Origin: Hirudo medicinalis
Lineage: Eukaryota > Annelida > Clitellata > Hirudinida > Hirudinidae
Assembly: GCA_011800805.1 (NCBI GenBank)
Contig: MPNW01000804.1
Location: 1 to 20,744, forward strand
DNA: 20,744 nt
Direction of reading: 5' to 3'
The first letter of the stretch is position 1. Each line of letters starts with the position of its first letter. Below are positions 9,601 to 18,952 of the stretch, in pieces. A program made the position numbers and the translations under genes. Under the pieces are notes generated by a model. The model was not told the origin of the DNA. It made no database searches and saw nothing but the letters and a program-made list of their open reading frames with translations.

Positions 9601-12600
9601 CAAGTTGCACATGTTGTCATCTCAAGAGGGAATGAATTCAGCATCCCTCAGGTCGACTCAAGCGACGAAGGAAGTTACGAATGTCGAGCTGAGAACAGGG
9701 CAGGACAGGCCTCAATGTTCATCAACCTGCGAGTCCAAGGTATTCCACCGAATAGAATTCATTAACATTGCCTTGCTCTGGTTACTTGTTCTATGTTGAA
9801 GCGACTAAGCATTTTTCAATCCAATTTCGGATGTACTAAGTGATCTCGTAAGATTTTATTTAAAAGTATCTACATGTGAATATTCTACTGATTAGTGGAG
9901 TTTTAAAAGATTTCCAAGAGATTGGGAATTAGTGAAGATCACTCATTGCATTAAGAACATCGATTCTATTCTTAATAAATAATTAGTTAGCTCTTATAAT
10001 TACAGCATTGTTGTAATAGTGATTTTATGCGAATGATGCTGCTGATTCCAGTGAAACCCACATGGAGCAGTTTAGGAAAACCTCCTGCTTTTATCGAAAT
10101 AGACGTTGATTCGAACATCACCATCAACTGTGACGTTACCGCTTTACCACTTCCCACCTTTCAGTGGTTTGTCAATGGAACCCCATTACGGCAGGGTGAG
10201 TGTATGTCTTTATTGATAAGCAATAAGTCTGATAAGCAGCATTATTGTGTAGTATAGATAGGCACAATAACATTGAACAAATTTTTAGTTTCCTCTTCAG
10301 TTCTTTTGATAATGAAGTCCCAAACTAGTGTTATTATCTTTATTACTGTTAAACACATCAGCACGTAATTAATGATGTAATTCTTCTTTGATTCATTTGC
10401 AGAGAGTAGCACGAGGATAAAAGTTGAGGAGGGTGGTCTGTCGATTCACAAGGCAATGTTGGGAGACACTGCAACCTTCCAATGCCTGGCATCAAACGAA
10501 CATGGAAGCATATTAGCCAACGTGGTCGTTCTTGTTAAAGGTTTATTTTTAAGCGGATAATGACTATTTGTCTTTTGAAGTAATTTAATATTTGTAAAAT
10601 TAATTAAAATGTAAATAGTATTAAGTCATATTGAATGTAATAAATGACAACAAATTGACGATTAAGTACACAATTAGATTAATAAAATATTAACGATTAT
10701 TATTAAATATTCGTTAAATATTCATTCAATATTCAGCTCAAAATTTATATTTTGTCTGTCTTTTTATACAAACTTTGTGATTGTGCTTGTAATTACGGGG
10801 GTTTGTAACTATATATATTTTTTTGTTTAATAAATCTACGAGAAATTTTTTTTATATGTATGTGACCATATTACGTATGACTATAAAAGCAGAGCCTAAA
10901 CAAGACTTCATAATAAATAACTTGTGAAAGTAAGAAAGTCCTCCGCTTTGGACTTTGTTAGGTCATGCTTAAGCATTTTGTTGTACATTAATTTTAAAAG
11001 TAATTCCACATTTTGCATTAGATGTAAGAATCGTAAATGATACTAATCGAGTTCACATAATAATTATAATTGTAATAAGTCATTTAGAATATGCTCTGAC
11101 AATCGTAGAAAGCCAGCCGTATTTTGAGGAATACCCCCAAGACGAGAAAACCCTCCTTAGTTTCAATGTCACCTTTAAGTGCAAGGTCAGAGGGGCACCG
11201 AAACCAGAGATCAGGTGGTACAAAGGGAACGTTAAATCCAAAATCACCAGCGATTTCAAACACTTTCTCCATCCGACTGGAAGTCTCCAAATCTTGGTGT
11301 TTTAATTATTTACTTTCGATGTATTTCTCAAAGCATTCCTAAGGTTCAATAAAATTCTAATTTTTCTAATAACGATCAAGATGCAGTGGTCAACGATGTA
11401 GCACTTTAGATTCGTTGTGCCAAAAGGAAGTAATTTTAAAGAAAATAAAACTAATCAAGCCGAGCAAAAATATTTCTATTACTTTTTCAACACTAGAGAC
11501 GGATTTCAAAACAACAATTTATCACAAAGAAATGTCAAACATTTTCAAAATTTAAACAAAATAGCCTCAGCAAATATGGAAAAGTTCTGTTTAAATCATA
11601 AATTTTCTTTTCTCTAACAAATCAAATCAGAACGTTCAAAAGACTGACGAAGCGGCGTATTTCTGCGTGGCAAGAAACAAGTTTAAAGAAATAGAAACTT
11701 CTGCTACTCTTCTTGTTCGAGGTGCATTAAGTGGCATTTTGTCAGTCATTCTTGGTTGGCTCATTCGTTTCATGATAATGAAGACTCATGATTATTAGAT
11801 AATTATGATTCATTAACCATCAATTTGAGAGGAAATGGAAAGTCTTCCTCCTTGAATTTGTGAATAATTGCTGTTTGCAGAAGCTCCTACAATCAGCGGG
11901 GAAGCTCAATTCATTGTCGCTTTAAACAAAGAAAATATTTCTCTTTCATGTGGAATCTCGTTCGATCCTTGGGAAGACACGGAACTGATTTGGTTCCACG
12001 AAGAAAATAAAATCGATTTCAAAAATCCGAGATTTAAAGTGTTAGGAAAGGATCTGCATATTAATGACGTGGAAAGCAGTGATGCAGGTGATTACAGGTG
12101 CGTCCTCAGATGGGCAGGAAAAGAAATTGCTTATTTTAAGGACATCAAGGTCTCATTGGCAGGTTGTCTCGTTTTAGTACTTTGTATTATATTTATTTTT
12201 GCATCGTATCAACTCCTTCATCGCAATTTTCAATACAATGAACATTTAAACATAATAACTTCATTTTTCAAATTAAAGTTAAAAAAAACCTTTCTAATGA
12301 TACTGAAGTAATCTAATTATATTTATTTCATTTATTTGCATAGGAATGCCTGATACTCCAACAAATCTTTCCATCGAAGATTGTTCCTCCAATCCTTTTC
12401 TTGTGAAAATTTCATGGCTGGTTGGACCCAGCAACCACAGAGACATCTCAACTTGTCATATTCATAGGATGACTTTTTCTAGAAGCTCTCAAAATAATTC
12501 CCCAAATTTTGAGAAGGTTCGTCAGACCGTAATAATTGAGAGGAGGAAAAGTTACAGGCCCTTTGAAGTTGTTCACGAATCTCTTCATGTGCTACCGTGG

Positions 12601-15600
12601 ACGGAATACTCTTTTAGGGTATTCATAATAAAATCATTAAAAAATACTATTATTGAAATATTAATTTTGTAAGTACAAATGGTTATAAAATTAATAATTA
12701 TTAGATTTAAATATCCTACAGGTGGCATGTTCGAACAAACTGGGATCGAGTGGACTTTCAACAGCAGCTAGTTGCAGAACCCAAGCAACCATTCCTTCAA
12801 GAAATCCTTCAAATATTTGCGTTAAACTCGTCGGTAGCAATCAACTAGTCGTGGTGTGGGAGGTGTGCGCTTTCAAGTTTTCTGATTCTAATTAATATTT
12901 ATTATATTATATTATTAATTAATATTTTTAACATTTATTTGTGCCATTATTGCATTCTTTACTATTTTTTTTTATTTGTACGCGTTAAAGTGAAACTTTC
13001 TTCATAATAACATTTATCTGTAAACAGTTAGCTTAATTAATTAAATATTTGTTGCCTCATAATTTACCCAATTAACTTGCCGATGGAATGAAAGCCACTT
13101 AATGAGGATGAATTGAACGGAGACAAATTCAACTACATCGTCTCATACCGACGATTGCATCTCAATGCTCCCTTTACGAAGATCTCCATCAACAACTTCA
13201 ACCAATCACAAGTTGTTATTCCGAACGTGGAAGCATTTACCCTGTTTCTTATAAGCGTCCAGTCAGCCAATCTACAGGGACATTTTAATGTCATGCAGAG
13301 TGATTATATTTTCGGATATTCAAGTGAAAAAGGTTAACAAAAGATTTCTGAATTTTAGCATAAATGAATATTTTTTTAAGAAAATCAAAAAGTGAACAAA
13401 ACGCAACAAAAAAAAATCATAATACTTGAAGTACTTCGGAAAAGATAAGATTAATTATTAGGTAAGCTATCATTACTTAAGAAGTCAGTCATTTGGATGA
13501 GATGATATGTATAATAATTACAGGATTTCAAAAATCTTTTACTATTTTATAAAATTAAATAATTTCAGAACCTGTGTTGACTCCAACGCAGTTCAAAGTG
13601 GATTGGACAAACGCGACCAAAATAAAATTTAGTTGGAAATCCCATGGTGAAGAACAACTTGGTGCCTTTGTAAGAGGGTTTCAGGTGACATCTTACTAGT
13701 AAATTCCTATTATTAAATCGTGCTCTTGTTATCATTAATCTTAAAATCAGTGTTATTGACCGGCTCATATTTTAAAGCTAATTGTGATAGTTTGAGAAGG
13801 TGTTTAATTCACGTTTCTAGAATTTTTTTAACAGGATCTAGCCATACATTTCAAATAATTTTAATACATCTTAAACTTGCTCGAAATACTTCTTTAAAAG
13901 CACTTCAAATAATAATAATTATTTTCAGTTATGATCCAACAAAAATAACGCTTAATTTAATAAATGAAGTTTGCAATCATCAGAGCACATTACATTATTA
14001 CTAATTCTTAATTTTGGTTTTTAAAAGATAAAAATCTGGAAAAGCGTGACAGCGAAAGAATTTATTCTGCAAAACATCACGTTGAGCCAAAGGTCAGACG
14101 AGTGTGGGTCTCTTACGAAGCTCAATCTTTCTCAGTTAAACAAGGATTACGAGGTTATTTAAGTGTTTACTTGTAACAAATAATATTGGTTCAACTATTT
14201 ATGTAACTAAAATAACTTGAACATTTACATAGCATCTGTTCGCAAGGGAGCTCGTGGTAAAGCAAGCTGGGTTGCGAACGCGGTAAACAGTCAGAAATCA
14301 TGAGGACACCTCATAATTTCGTGATAACTCGCTAAATAAAAATTTGTTTGTGGGGAAATTTGTTGTATAATTGTTGTATAACTATATATTTGTGATTATC
14401 CCTGAAATTTTCGTCAACGTATTTTCACGCAATAATTTAAAATTCAGAAGACGTGATTTATAACGTCCAATAACCATGAAAAATACTTTCAAAAATCATC
14501 AAAAAATGATTAAAACTCTACTAAAACACCAAAGAAAAGTTTAATAATAACGAATAATGTTTCTTTTATCCTCAATAACTTTAAAACATCTGTTATCCAT
14601 TGATTTTATTAAAGTTTTTACTAATTTTCCCTCCAGTTCTTTCCAGGCTTTCCTAATGGTGTTTTCCAGGTCAAATTTGGATTGGAACTGCCTTCCATTA
14701 TTGCAAACCTGTCTTTATAACATTCCCCAGACATTTTCAATATGATTTAAGTCTGGGGAACAGGCTGGCCAACTCATAACTTTCAAATTTCTGCTCTGGA
14801 AAAATGTCTTTGACAAATTGAAAGTGTGGAGCATTATCAAAATAAAATTTCCCAATAATAACATTTTCCAAAAGGCAGGAGATGATTTTCCAATACTTTG
14901 ATGTTATCTACTGAAGGTTGTCTCTCATCTAGAAAGGCCAATTCAGTTAATCCTTCACTGGAAATTCCTCTCCAAATCATCAGTAAAATGTTACTTTTTT
15001 CAATCTGAGTTCATGCCAGTAGTACTGATGGCCATCAGGTCCATCCAGATTAAATTTCTTCTCATCCGAAAAAATAACGTTGACCCAACTGTTGCATGGT
15101 TTTGGCCCATTTTTTTCTTTCCAACCTGTGATGGTTTTTAAGAGCTGGAATCTATCAAAAACTTCAACTTTTATTGATCATAAGTAATGATGTCCTCGAG
15201 GTTTTCAAATGGCCCTAAAATGCTAATTTGAATTTTGCTTAATTTACAAGTTTTACTCATTGAAATTATTTGAAATTTTACAGAACGTTTCGTATACAAT
15301 AAAGTGGGTTTATGTATAAAATAGAGTAAAATTGAACTTATATTTAGCGAGTTATCAGGAAATTACGGGATGTACTCAAGGTTTCCGTTCTGACTGTGTG
15401 TTAGTGCTCCTTTAATTGCGCATTCAGGATCACATTCCTTTGAGCTGATGTGCAGGCCAAGATGTTAAATTCTTGACGTATTGATTCCCTCATTACAAAT
15501 TACACTGATTCGATAAAAACATTATTTATTTCAATAGATGGATGCAATTATTGATCTTAATTGGTCCAATGAAGAAATATTTGCCGGCATTCGTTATATC

Positions 15601-18600
15601 ACCAGAAATCATAAAGGCCCTCTCAGTGAACCTATTTCTGTCATTGCAAGTGAAGATAGTAAGCTTGATATCTTTCAAAAACATGTCTATGAATATATTT
15701 TTCATCGTCATTGTTCATTCAGTTTCAATATCCTCTGGGTTCTTCCTTTTGTCTCATTCTCAAATCTCCACTTTCATATTCCTAAATTACAAATCAAAAA
15801 CAAATATATCGACTTTCAGATCAACATTCTGCTTTGAGCGTGGAACAAATTGGAACAAATCACGCTTTCCTCAGATTGAGATGTTTGTCCAGCTTTCTAA
15901 ACAAAAAATATTCGCGCAGAATCAGCCTGAATGCAGGTAAATTATGTATTCTTTCATGCTGCCATCTTTTTATTTCATCCGTACTCTTGATGGAGAAACG
16001 TTAAAAATTGTGTTAATTCTAAAATGTTGGACTTAAGCTTTTAATTGAGTTAAATTCATGATGTATGAATGCGACCATTGTAACACTTGCTTTTTTAATA
16101 GCTTTCTTTTCCGTAAAATTGCTTAGTTGCATATTTCCAGCTGACAAGTCTATTCCACTCCAGCTGTCCTACATCAGATCAAATCGAATGTGCACTCATT
16201 TAATCAAAGTGAGGAACCTCTACCCATCTAAGAAATACTTTATCAACATCACAATAGTCGGTCATGATATTTCCGAGAAAGACAAGCAGGAATACGTAGA
16301 GATCAATACTAAGCCATTTTACGGTGGGTGAAATAATTGGACTTATTTTGACGCTTTTTTTCCATTTTGTTGTTGTTGATAAATTATGCAATCTTCTAAG
16401 ACTTTTAATTTAGAATTAACTTATAGGAGAGAGTGGTGCAAGATCCCCATGGTTCTTTTTGTAAAATATAATTGTACTATAAGGTTTTTATTCACACTAT
16501 TCTGTAGAGGAAGTAAAATCTTTTAATTTAATTGCTTCACTTTTGATCTGTCATTTTTGTTGTCGACGTAAATTGTAAAAGTTTATTGTTAAGTTGAATT
16601 TTATGCAATTTCGGTTAGTTAATATTTGCTAATTATTTATAATTTAACAATATACATTGAAGTTATATTTGTGTGTTATTAAATAAGTTTATATGCTGCA
16701 TCAAATACAGCAAACACACTATCCAATTTAAAAAAAAAGAGCAATGTTGACAGAACATTAGTTAACTTGTTAACTTGTGGAGGCTTTTTGTATGATTGTT
16801 TTGGTATAAATGTAAGAGTCCAAGATTTCTTGTAAGGGGAACATGTTCAAGGTTTTGGTCTTTAATCAGATATTGGTTAGTTTCATGCCTTTTCTCAGAT
16901 CGTCTGTAAACGTGACACAAACAACACTTTTCCGAAGCCAAGCTCATTTGCCATGTGTCACTCCAATCAATGAGCTTGTCAATTGCTCTCTGAATATTAT
17001 AACTAGAATCAGAGAAGGCATATAACTTAACGTCATCGTCGAACAGCTTCATCGTAACATTGTGTATTGTGTTGATGATGTCAGTTATGTCGTTGATAAA
17101 AATGAGAAAAAGCGTTGGACCGAGGACACTCCCCTGTGGCACCTGTGTTCCACTTGTAACATGTTTGGGTTCTGATAAAATTCCATCAGTACGAACCTAT
17201 TGTGTTCTGTTTAGAAGAAAACTTGAGAGCCAATGGAGTAGATCGTTGGAAATGCCATATGACTGGGGTTTTTGCAAGAGTCTGGGATGAGAAACAGAAT
17301 CAAATGCTTTTTGGAAGTCGAAATAAATAATATCGGTGAGATTTTCTGCTGTATAGCAGTGGTCCAATCATGGATACATTCAAGAAGTTTTGTGCATGTT
17401 GATTTGGATCCGAAGAAACCACGTTTCTGGCTTTTTAAGAGGTTATTAGTTGATAATTTAGTAATTTTTTATTCACAATTATCTCCATGACACGACAACA
17501 AGTGTACATGAGTGAGATCAGACGATATGTTGGCAAGCTGGTTGGAACTTTCTTGATAAGAGTAGTTTTCCATTCATCTGCAACTGACAAGTTTTCAAGG
17601 ACATGTCGACAATGTGTGTTAATGGAATTGCCAAACTATAAGCACATTTTTTAAGTAAAATATTTGGTATACCGTCAGGACCAGTAGTGGTTGAGTGACT
17701 GAGATTTTTTTCGAGTTTGGGTGACTATTTCCGGTGTGAAATCGATTCGCTCAAGATGTGAATTGGATCTCGCCAAAAATCAGGTATGATGCCATCGTCT
17801 GTTGTGAAAACACTAGCAAAGTAATCGTTGAAAATATTGGCAATTACTCTCGGATCAGTGGTAAGGGATTTGTCGTTGCACTGAATTTCACCGAGTGATG
17901 TATGATTGAAGAGTTTCTTATTAATATATCTGTAAAAATCGAATAAGTTGGCTTTTTTCATCATTTGGGAGTTCTGGTAAAATTGTTGTTTTTTTTTGCA
18001 TAAATAGAAAATAATTTGAGAATTGAAACTAATAACATACATAACCTAGAGGTTTCAGTAATTGAATAAGATTTTGTCATTTTTGCCTTATCATTTAGAA
18101 GCGGTATAACAATATTTTATTTTAGGAATTTTATCTTCATGGATAATCTTTTTTTTTTAAATCTAAATTCAGTTTCAAATGATTTAAACATGGATGAAAA
18201 CATTTTGAAACCACTATGTCAAATGTCCTTAGTTCCAGACGAACCAATCATAGAAAATATTGGATTCGTTGACGAAGGTAAAATAGATGTCGTTCTTTCC
18301 ACGCCGAATAATCCTCCATCTGATTACTGCATCCAGTTTAAGAGCGGAGGTGACGATGTTTTAATAGATTATTTTAAACAAATCATTTTAGATAATCTAG
18401 CATGCATGTTTTGCAATATTCTAATAGCAACCACGGGTAAAATGTTAAAAACGTAAAGTCGAGAATATAAGGTCATTCAAACTCATTGCAGACAACAAAG
18501 ACCTGGAATGGACAGACGACGAAAACTGCAAAGTTTCGCAGTACAACTGTACCCAATCAAAAGACAGCGTGCTCGCACCAAACAGCCATTTGGAAATTTA

Positions 18601-18752
18601 CGATTTCAAGGAGGACCAATTAAGAAAGCTCACACTAGACATCCCCTTACAAGTGGCTCTCGTGAGGGTAGTATCCTTCAACCTGCTCAACAATTGCTCT
18701 CTTGCTCAGGTCACATCTGCGGCTTTTGAACTGTTGGCTGGATCAAATAAAG
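6577..18752 (+). CDS. Nrg: Neuroglian/L1CAM-family cell adhesion molecule, 22 exons, 3'-incomplete
   Basis: L1-family proteins are transmembrane neural cell adhesion molecules that bind homophilically through Ig domains and anchor to ankyrin through a cytoplasmic FIGQY-type motif. Exons assembled by hand: 6577-6646, 7041-7128, 7708-7889, 8315-8497, 8613-8747, 9160-9256, 9564-9739, 10052-10195, 10403-10540, 11088-11296, 11631-11721, 11881-12162, 12344-12618, 12722-12862, 13095-13332, 13569-13684, 14028-14153, 15538-15658, 15820-15936, 16141-16323, 18173-18349, 18492-18752. Every junction is AG/GT with matching phase, giving 3550 nt and 1183 complete codons. Order: signal peptide (1-23), Ig1 (25-113), Ig2 (114-221), Ig3 (222-310), Ig4 (311-404), Ig5 (405-504), Ig6 (505-598), FN1 (599-about 700), FN2 (to 816), FN3 (817-937), FN4 (938-1037), FN5 (1038-1183). 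The 6 Ig + 5 FN order and the Ig1-Ig2 match to neuroglian support the call. Many N-glycosylation sequons fit an ectodomain. The transmembrane segment and cytoplasmic tail lie beyond the window or are lost. Several introns carry transposon remnants. Confidence 0.85.
7041..7128 (+). CDS. Nrg: Nrg-like exon 2: Ig1, first half
   Basis: An acceptor ending TTATAG joins in phase 1. It encodes VVFIPGELISIPCEVDIRV, which includes the first Ig cysteine (ISIPC). The donor CT|gtgag leaves phase 2. Confidence 0.8.
7511..7646 (+). pseudogene. Extra partial copy of Nrg-like exon 5 in intron 2
   Basis: Positions 7513-7646 repeat 8646-8779 with 5 mismatches in 134 bp (about 96% identity). The copy carries the second-half Ig2 sequence RLKYFCMSHNQ to SPLPRSY, its donor (TATG|gtcag at 7614/7615) and about 32 bp of the following intron. 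It lacks the 5' 33 bp of exon 5 and the real acceptor. It sits before exon 3, so it is out of domain order. A weak acceptor-like CCTGAG at 7505-7510 would place it in frame with exon 2. It is most likely a non-functional segmental copy. Confidence 0.85.
7708..7889 (+). CDS. Nrg: Nrg-like exon 3: Ig1, second half
   Basis: The acceptor TCTGTTTAG joins in phase 2. It encodes the Ig core Trp (YFTWTKDD), then GSLIINSPTQADQGRYRCFA, with the D-x-G-x-Y-x-C motif and a sequon NNS. This is very like the neuroglian first Ig domain. The donor is GCAT|gttatt, phase 1. Confidence 0.85.
8315..8497 (+). CDS. Nrg: Nrg-like exon 4: Ig2, first half
   Basis: The acceptor CGTTGCAG joins in phase 1. It encodes YIPEVGSAFIISCQPPSSHP (first Cys), PPRIYWALES (core Trp) and the RIDTDFQ segment. 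The donor CAAG|gttacc leaves phase 1, and the junction recreates the GNL motif typical of L1-family Ig2. Confidence 0.85.
8613..8747 (+). CDS. Nrg: Nrg-like exon 5: Ig2, second half
   Basis: The acceptor GATTTTCAG is followed by GNLYLSNVELGDGKRLKYFC, where neuroglian has a GNL-x-x-SNV motif and the second Ig cysteine. The donor is TACG|gtcagg, phase 1. Its 3' part is duplicated at 7513-7646. Confidence 0.85.
8807..9081. repeat. 34-bp direct repeats flanking a GC-rich insert in intron 5
   Basis: Positions 8807-8840 and 9048-9081 match at 33 of 34 bases (TTATTATTACGTCATTAATA and following bases). Between them lies a GC-rich segment unlike the surrounding intron, plus a (TTA)n tract at about 9030-9056. 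The arrangement suggests either an insertion with target duplication or a local tandem duplication with later divergence. Confidence 0.8.
8858..8932. repeat. GC-rich inverted repeat (foldback hairpin)
   Basis: GTGCAGGCTGGA (8858-8869) and TCCAGCCTGCAC (8921-8932) are perfect inverted 12-mers. TTGCG (8878-8882) and CGCAA (8916-8920) extend the stem after an 8-nt bulge, leaving a loop of about 33 nt. It is not a tRNA: there is no anticodon arm, and the T-arm-like TTCG does not pair. Confidence 0.8.
9160..9256 (+). CDS. Nrg: Nrg-like exon 6: Ig3, first half
   Basis: Taking the AG at 9158-9159 as acceptor joins in phase 1. It encodes PTLMWSSPVNDTAMVGSKKT followed by LKCIFGG, with the first Ig cysteine and a sequon NDT. 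The donor AT|gtaagt is strong, phase 2. The acceptor was chosen because it keeps the frame; a nearby AG at 9170-9171 does not. Confidence 0.75.
9564..9739 (+). CDS. Nrg: Nrg-like exon 7: Ig3, second half
   Basis: The acceptor AAATTTAG joins in phase 2. It encodes PTPVVTWSDA (core Trp) and SSDEGSYECRAENRAGQASM, with the classic D-x-G-x-Y-x-C strand. The donor is CAAG|gtattc, phase 1. Confidence 0.85.
10052..10195 (+). CDS. Nrg: Nrg-like exon 8: Ig4, first half
   Basis: The acceptor GATTCCAG joins in phase 1. It encodes PPAFIEIDVDSNITINCDVT (first Cys) and LPTFQWFVNGTPL (core Trp). The donor is CAGG|gtgagt, phase 1. Confidence 0.85.
10403..10540 (+). CDS. Nrg: Nrg-like exon 9: Ig4, second half
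   Basis: The acceptor ATTTGCAG joins in phase 1. It encodes VEEGGLSIHKAMLGDTATFQ followed by CLASNEHG, completing the Ig fold. The donor is AAAG|gtttat, phase 1. Confidence 0.85.
11088..11296 (+). CDS. Nrg: Nrg-like exon 10: Ig5, first half
   Basis: The acceptor CATTTAG joins in phase 1. It encodes LLSFNVTFKCKVRGAPKPEI then RWYKG, with first Cys and core Trp, and ends with the GSLQIL strand. The donor TTG|gtgttt is in phase 0. Confidence 0.85.
11631..11721 (+). CDS. Nrg: Nrg-like exon 11: Ig5, second half
   Basis: The acceptor AAATCAG joins in phase 0. It encodes NVQKTDEAAYFCVARNKFKE, with the D-x-A-x-Y-x-C strand. The donor is CGAG|gtgcat, phase 1. Confidence 0.85.
11881..12162 (+). CDS. 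Nrg: Nrg-like exon 12: Ig6, whole domain in one exon
   Basis: The acceptor TGTTTGCAG joins in phase 1. It encodes NKENISLSCGISFDPWEDTE (first Cys), LIWFHEENKIDF (core Trp) and VESSDAGDYRCVLRWAGKEI. Unlike Ig1-Ig5, this Ig domain is not split by an intron. The donor is GCAG|gttgtc, phase 1. Confidence 0.85.
12344..12618 (+). CDS. Nrg: Nrg-like exon 13: FN1, main part
   Basis: The acceptor TTGCATAG joins in phase 1. It encodes MPDTPTNLSIEDCSSNPFLV and KISWLVGPSN, the usual FN-III start with its core Trp, then LHVLPWTEYSFR, the conserved L-x-P-x-x-x-Y strand. The donor is AGG|gtattc, phase 0. Confidence 0.85.
12722..12862 (+). CDS. Nrg: Nrg-like exon 14: end of FN1 and start of FN2
   Basis: The acceptor CCTACAG joins in phase 0. 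It encodes VACSNKLGSSGLSTAASCRT, the last FN1 strand, a linker, and SNQLVVVWE with the FN2 Trp. The donor is GAG|gtgtgc, phase 0. Confidence 0.8.
13095..13332 (+). CDS. Nrg: Nrg-like exon 15: rest of FN2
   Basis: The acceptor ATGAAAG joins in phase 0. It encodes PLNEDELNGDKFNYIVSYRR, then VVIPNVEAFTLFLISVQSAN and VMQSDYIFGYSSE. The YSSEK end matches the FN2-FN3 boundary of neuroglian. The acceptor pyrimidine tract is poor, but the frame fits. Confidence 0.8.
13569..13684 (+). CDS. Nrg: Nrg-like exon 16: FN3, first part
   Basis: The acceptor AATTTCAG joins in phase 1. It encodes PVLTPTQFKVDWTNATKIKF and SWKSHGEEQLGAFVRGFQ, with the core Trp and a G-x-F-x-x-G-x-Q strand. The donor is CAG|gtgaca, phase 0. 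Confidence 0.8.
14028..14153 (+). CDS. Nrg: Nrg-like exon 17: FN3, middle part
   Basis: The acceptor TTTAAAAG joins in phase 0. It encodes IKIWKSVTAKEFILQNITLS and LTKLNLSQLNKDYE, with sequons NIT and NLS. The donor is GAG|gttatt, phase 0. The following intron carries a Tc1-like insertion. Confidence 0.75.
14286..15401 (-). mobile_element. Tc1/mariner-like transposon with both inverted repeats, internally deleted
   Basis: Inverted terminal regions are visible: 14313-14338 and 15341-15366 are inverted copies matching at 24 of 26 bases, and the outer CAGTCAGAA occurs at both ends with small gaps. TA dinucleotides lie at 14284-14285 and 15402-15403, fitting a TA target duplication. The element is about 1.1 kb and lies antisense in intron 17 of the adhesion gene. 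It encodes a broken, shortened transposase, so it is not autonomous. Confidence 0.8.
14541..15260 (-). pseudogene. Tc1/mariner transposase remnant
   Basis: The minus strand starts at ATG 15260 with MSKTCKLSK, a common Tc1-type N-terminus, then loses the frame. VIFSDEKKFNLDGPDG (about 15030-15080) holds the first catalytic Asp, FYFDNAPHF the second, and ACSPDLNHIENVWG (about 14725-14770) the Glu. The C-terminus NTIRKAWKELEGKL to a stop at 14543-14541 is recognisable. The three catalytic positions survive but lie in different frames. About 720 nt remain against roughly 1 kb for an intact gene, and most of the DNA-binding region is missing. Confidence 0.85.
15538..15658 (+). CDS. Nrg: Nrg-like exon 18: FN3, last part
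   Basis: The acceptor TTTCAATAG joins in phase 0. It encodes LNWSNEEIFAGIRYITRNHK and GPLSEPISVIASED, the terminal FN-III strands (Y-x-x-x-N-x-x-G-P-x-S). The donor A|gtaagc leaves phase 1. It resumes the FN3 domain after the transposon-bearing intron. Confidence 0.75.
15820..15936 (+). CDS. Nrg: Nrg-like exon 19: FN4, first part
   Basis: The acceptor CGACTTTCAG joins in phase 1. It encodes SALSVEQIGTNHAFLRLRCL and KKYSRRISLNA. The usual FN-III core Trp is absent here, so domain identity rests on order and frame. The donor is GCAG|gtaaat, phase 1. Confidence 0.65.
16141..16323 (+). CDS. Nrg: Nrg-like exon 20: FN4, second part
   Basis: The acceptor ATATTTCCAG joins in phase 1. It encodes PLQLSYIRSNRMCTHLIKVR and NLYPSKKYFINITIVG, the conserved L-x-P-x-x-x-Y strand, then QEYVEINTKPFYG. 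The donor is TACG|gtgggt, phase 1. Confidence 0.75.
16745..18062 (-). pseudogene. Jockey/CR1-group LINE remnant (reverse transcriptase), antisense in intron 20
   Basis: Read on the minus strand, motifs appear in the normal order but in several frames: the linker with IANIFNDYFASVFTTDDG (about 17800-17850), TGPDGIPNILLKK (about 17665), GFFGSKSTCTKLLE, YFDFQKAFDSVSH (about 17295-17327, RT catalytic Asp region), PQGSVLGPTLFLIFINDI (about 17085-17140), and LFDDDVKLY (17023-17051) where FADD is usual. Stops and frameshifts break it throughout. No endonuclease domain or poly(A) tail was identified, so it is 5'-truncated or decayed. Exact boundaries are estimates. Confidence 0.85.
18173..18349 (+). 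CDS. Nrg: Nrg-like exon 21: linker and start of FN5
   Basis: An acceptor after a T-run and AAATTCAG joins in phase 1. It encodes VSNDLNMDENILKPLCQM, then PDEPIIENIGFVDEGKIDVV and PSDYCIQFKSGG. The upstream candidate acceptor at 18124-18125 was not used because its frame stops at once. The donor is GGAG|gtgacg, phase 1. Confidence 0.7.
18492..18752 (+). CDS. Nrg: Nrg-like exon 22: rest of FN5, last exon visible
   Basis: The acceptor CATTGCAG joins in phase 1. It encodes WTDDENCKVSQYNCTQSKDS, LRKLTLDIPLQVALVRVVSF and AQVTSAAFELLAGSNK. It ends at AAAG|gtttaa in phase 1, so at least one more exon is expected. No transmembrane segment is encoded up to here. Confidence 0.75.
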
Positions 18753-18952
18753 GTTTAAAATGATGTATTTACACGGACCACAAACTTGTCATTATACTAG
18801 CTCCGTTTAGTTGCAAATACTGGAATACATTTACGTGTTGTAAAAATCAAACATTTCAAACGTACGAAATGAGAGGATTGCATTTTATTGAATAATTATT
18901 TTATATATTTTTATTAATTTTTTATTTTTAATTAATTGTAATTTTAATTCAA

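Noticed and set aside
11417..11617. A 66-codon plus-strand open frame in intron 10
   Set aside because: It has no domain similarity, is Lys/Asn/Phe-rich as expected for AT-rich noise, and lies between matching splice sites of Ig5.
18126..18172. Alternative acceptor at 18124-18125 for exon 21
   Set aside because: In the required phase it reaches a stop codon within about 12 codons, while the acceptor at 18171-18172 keeps the frame open.
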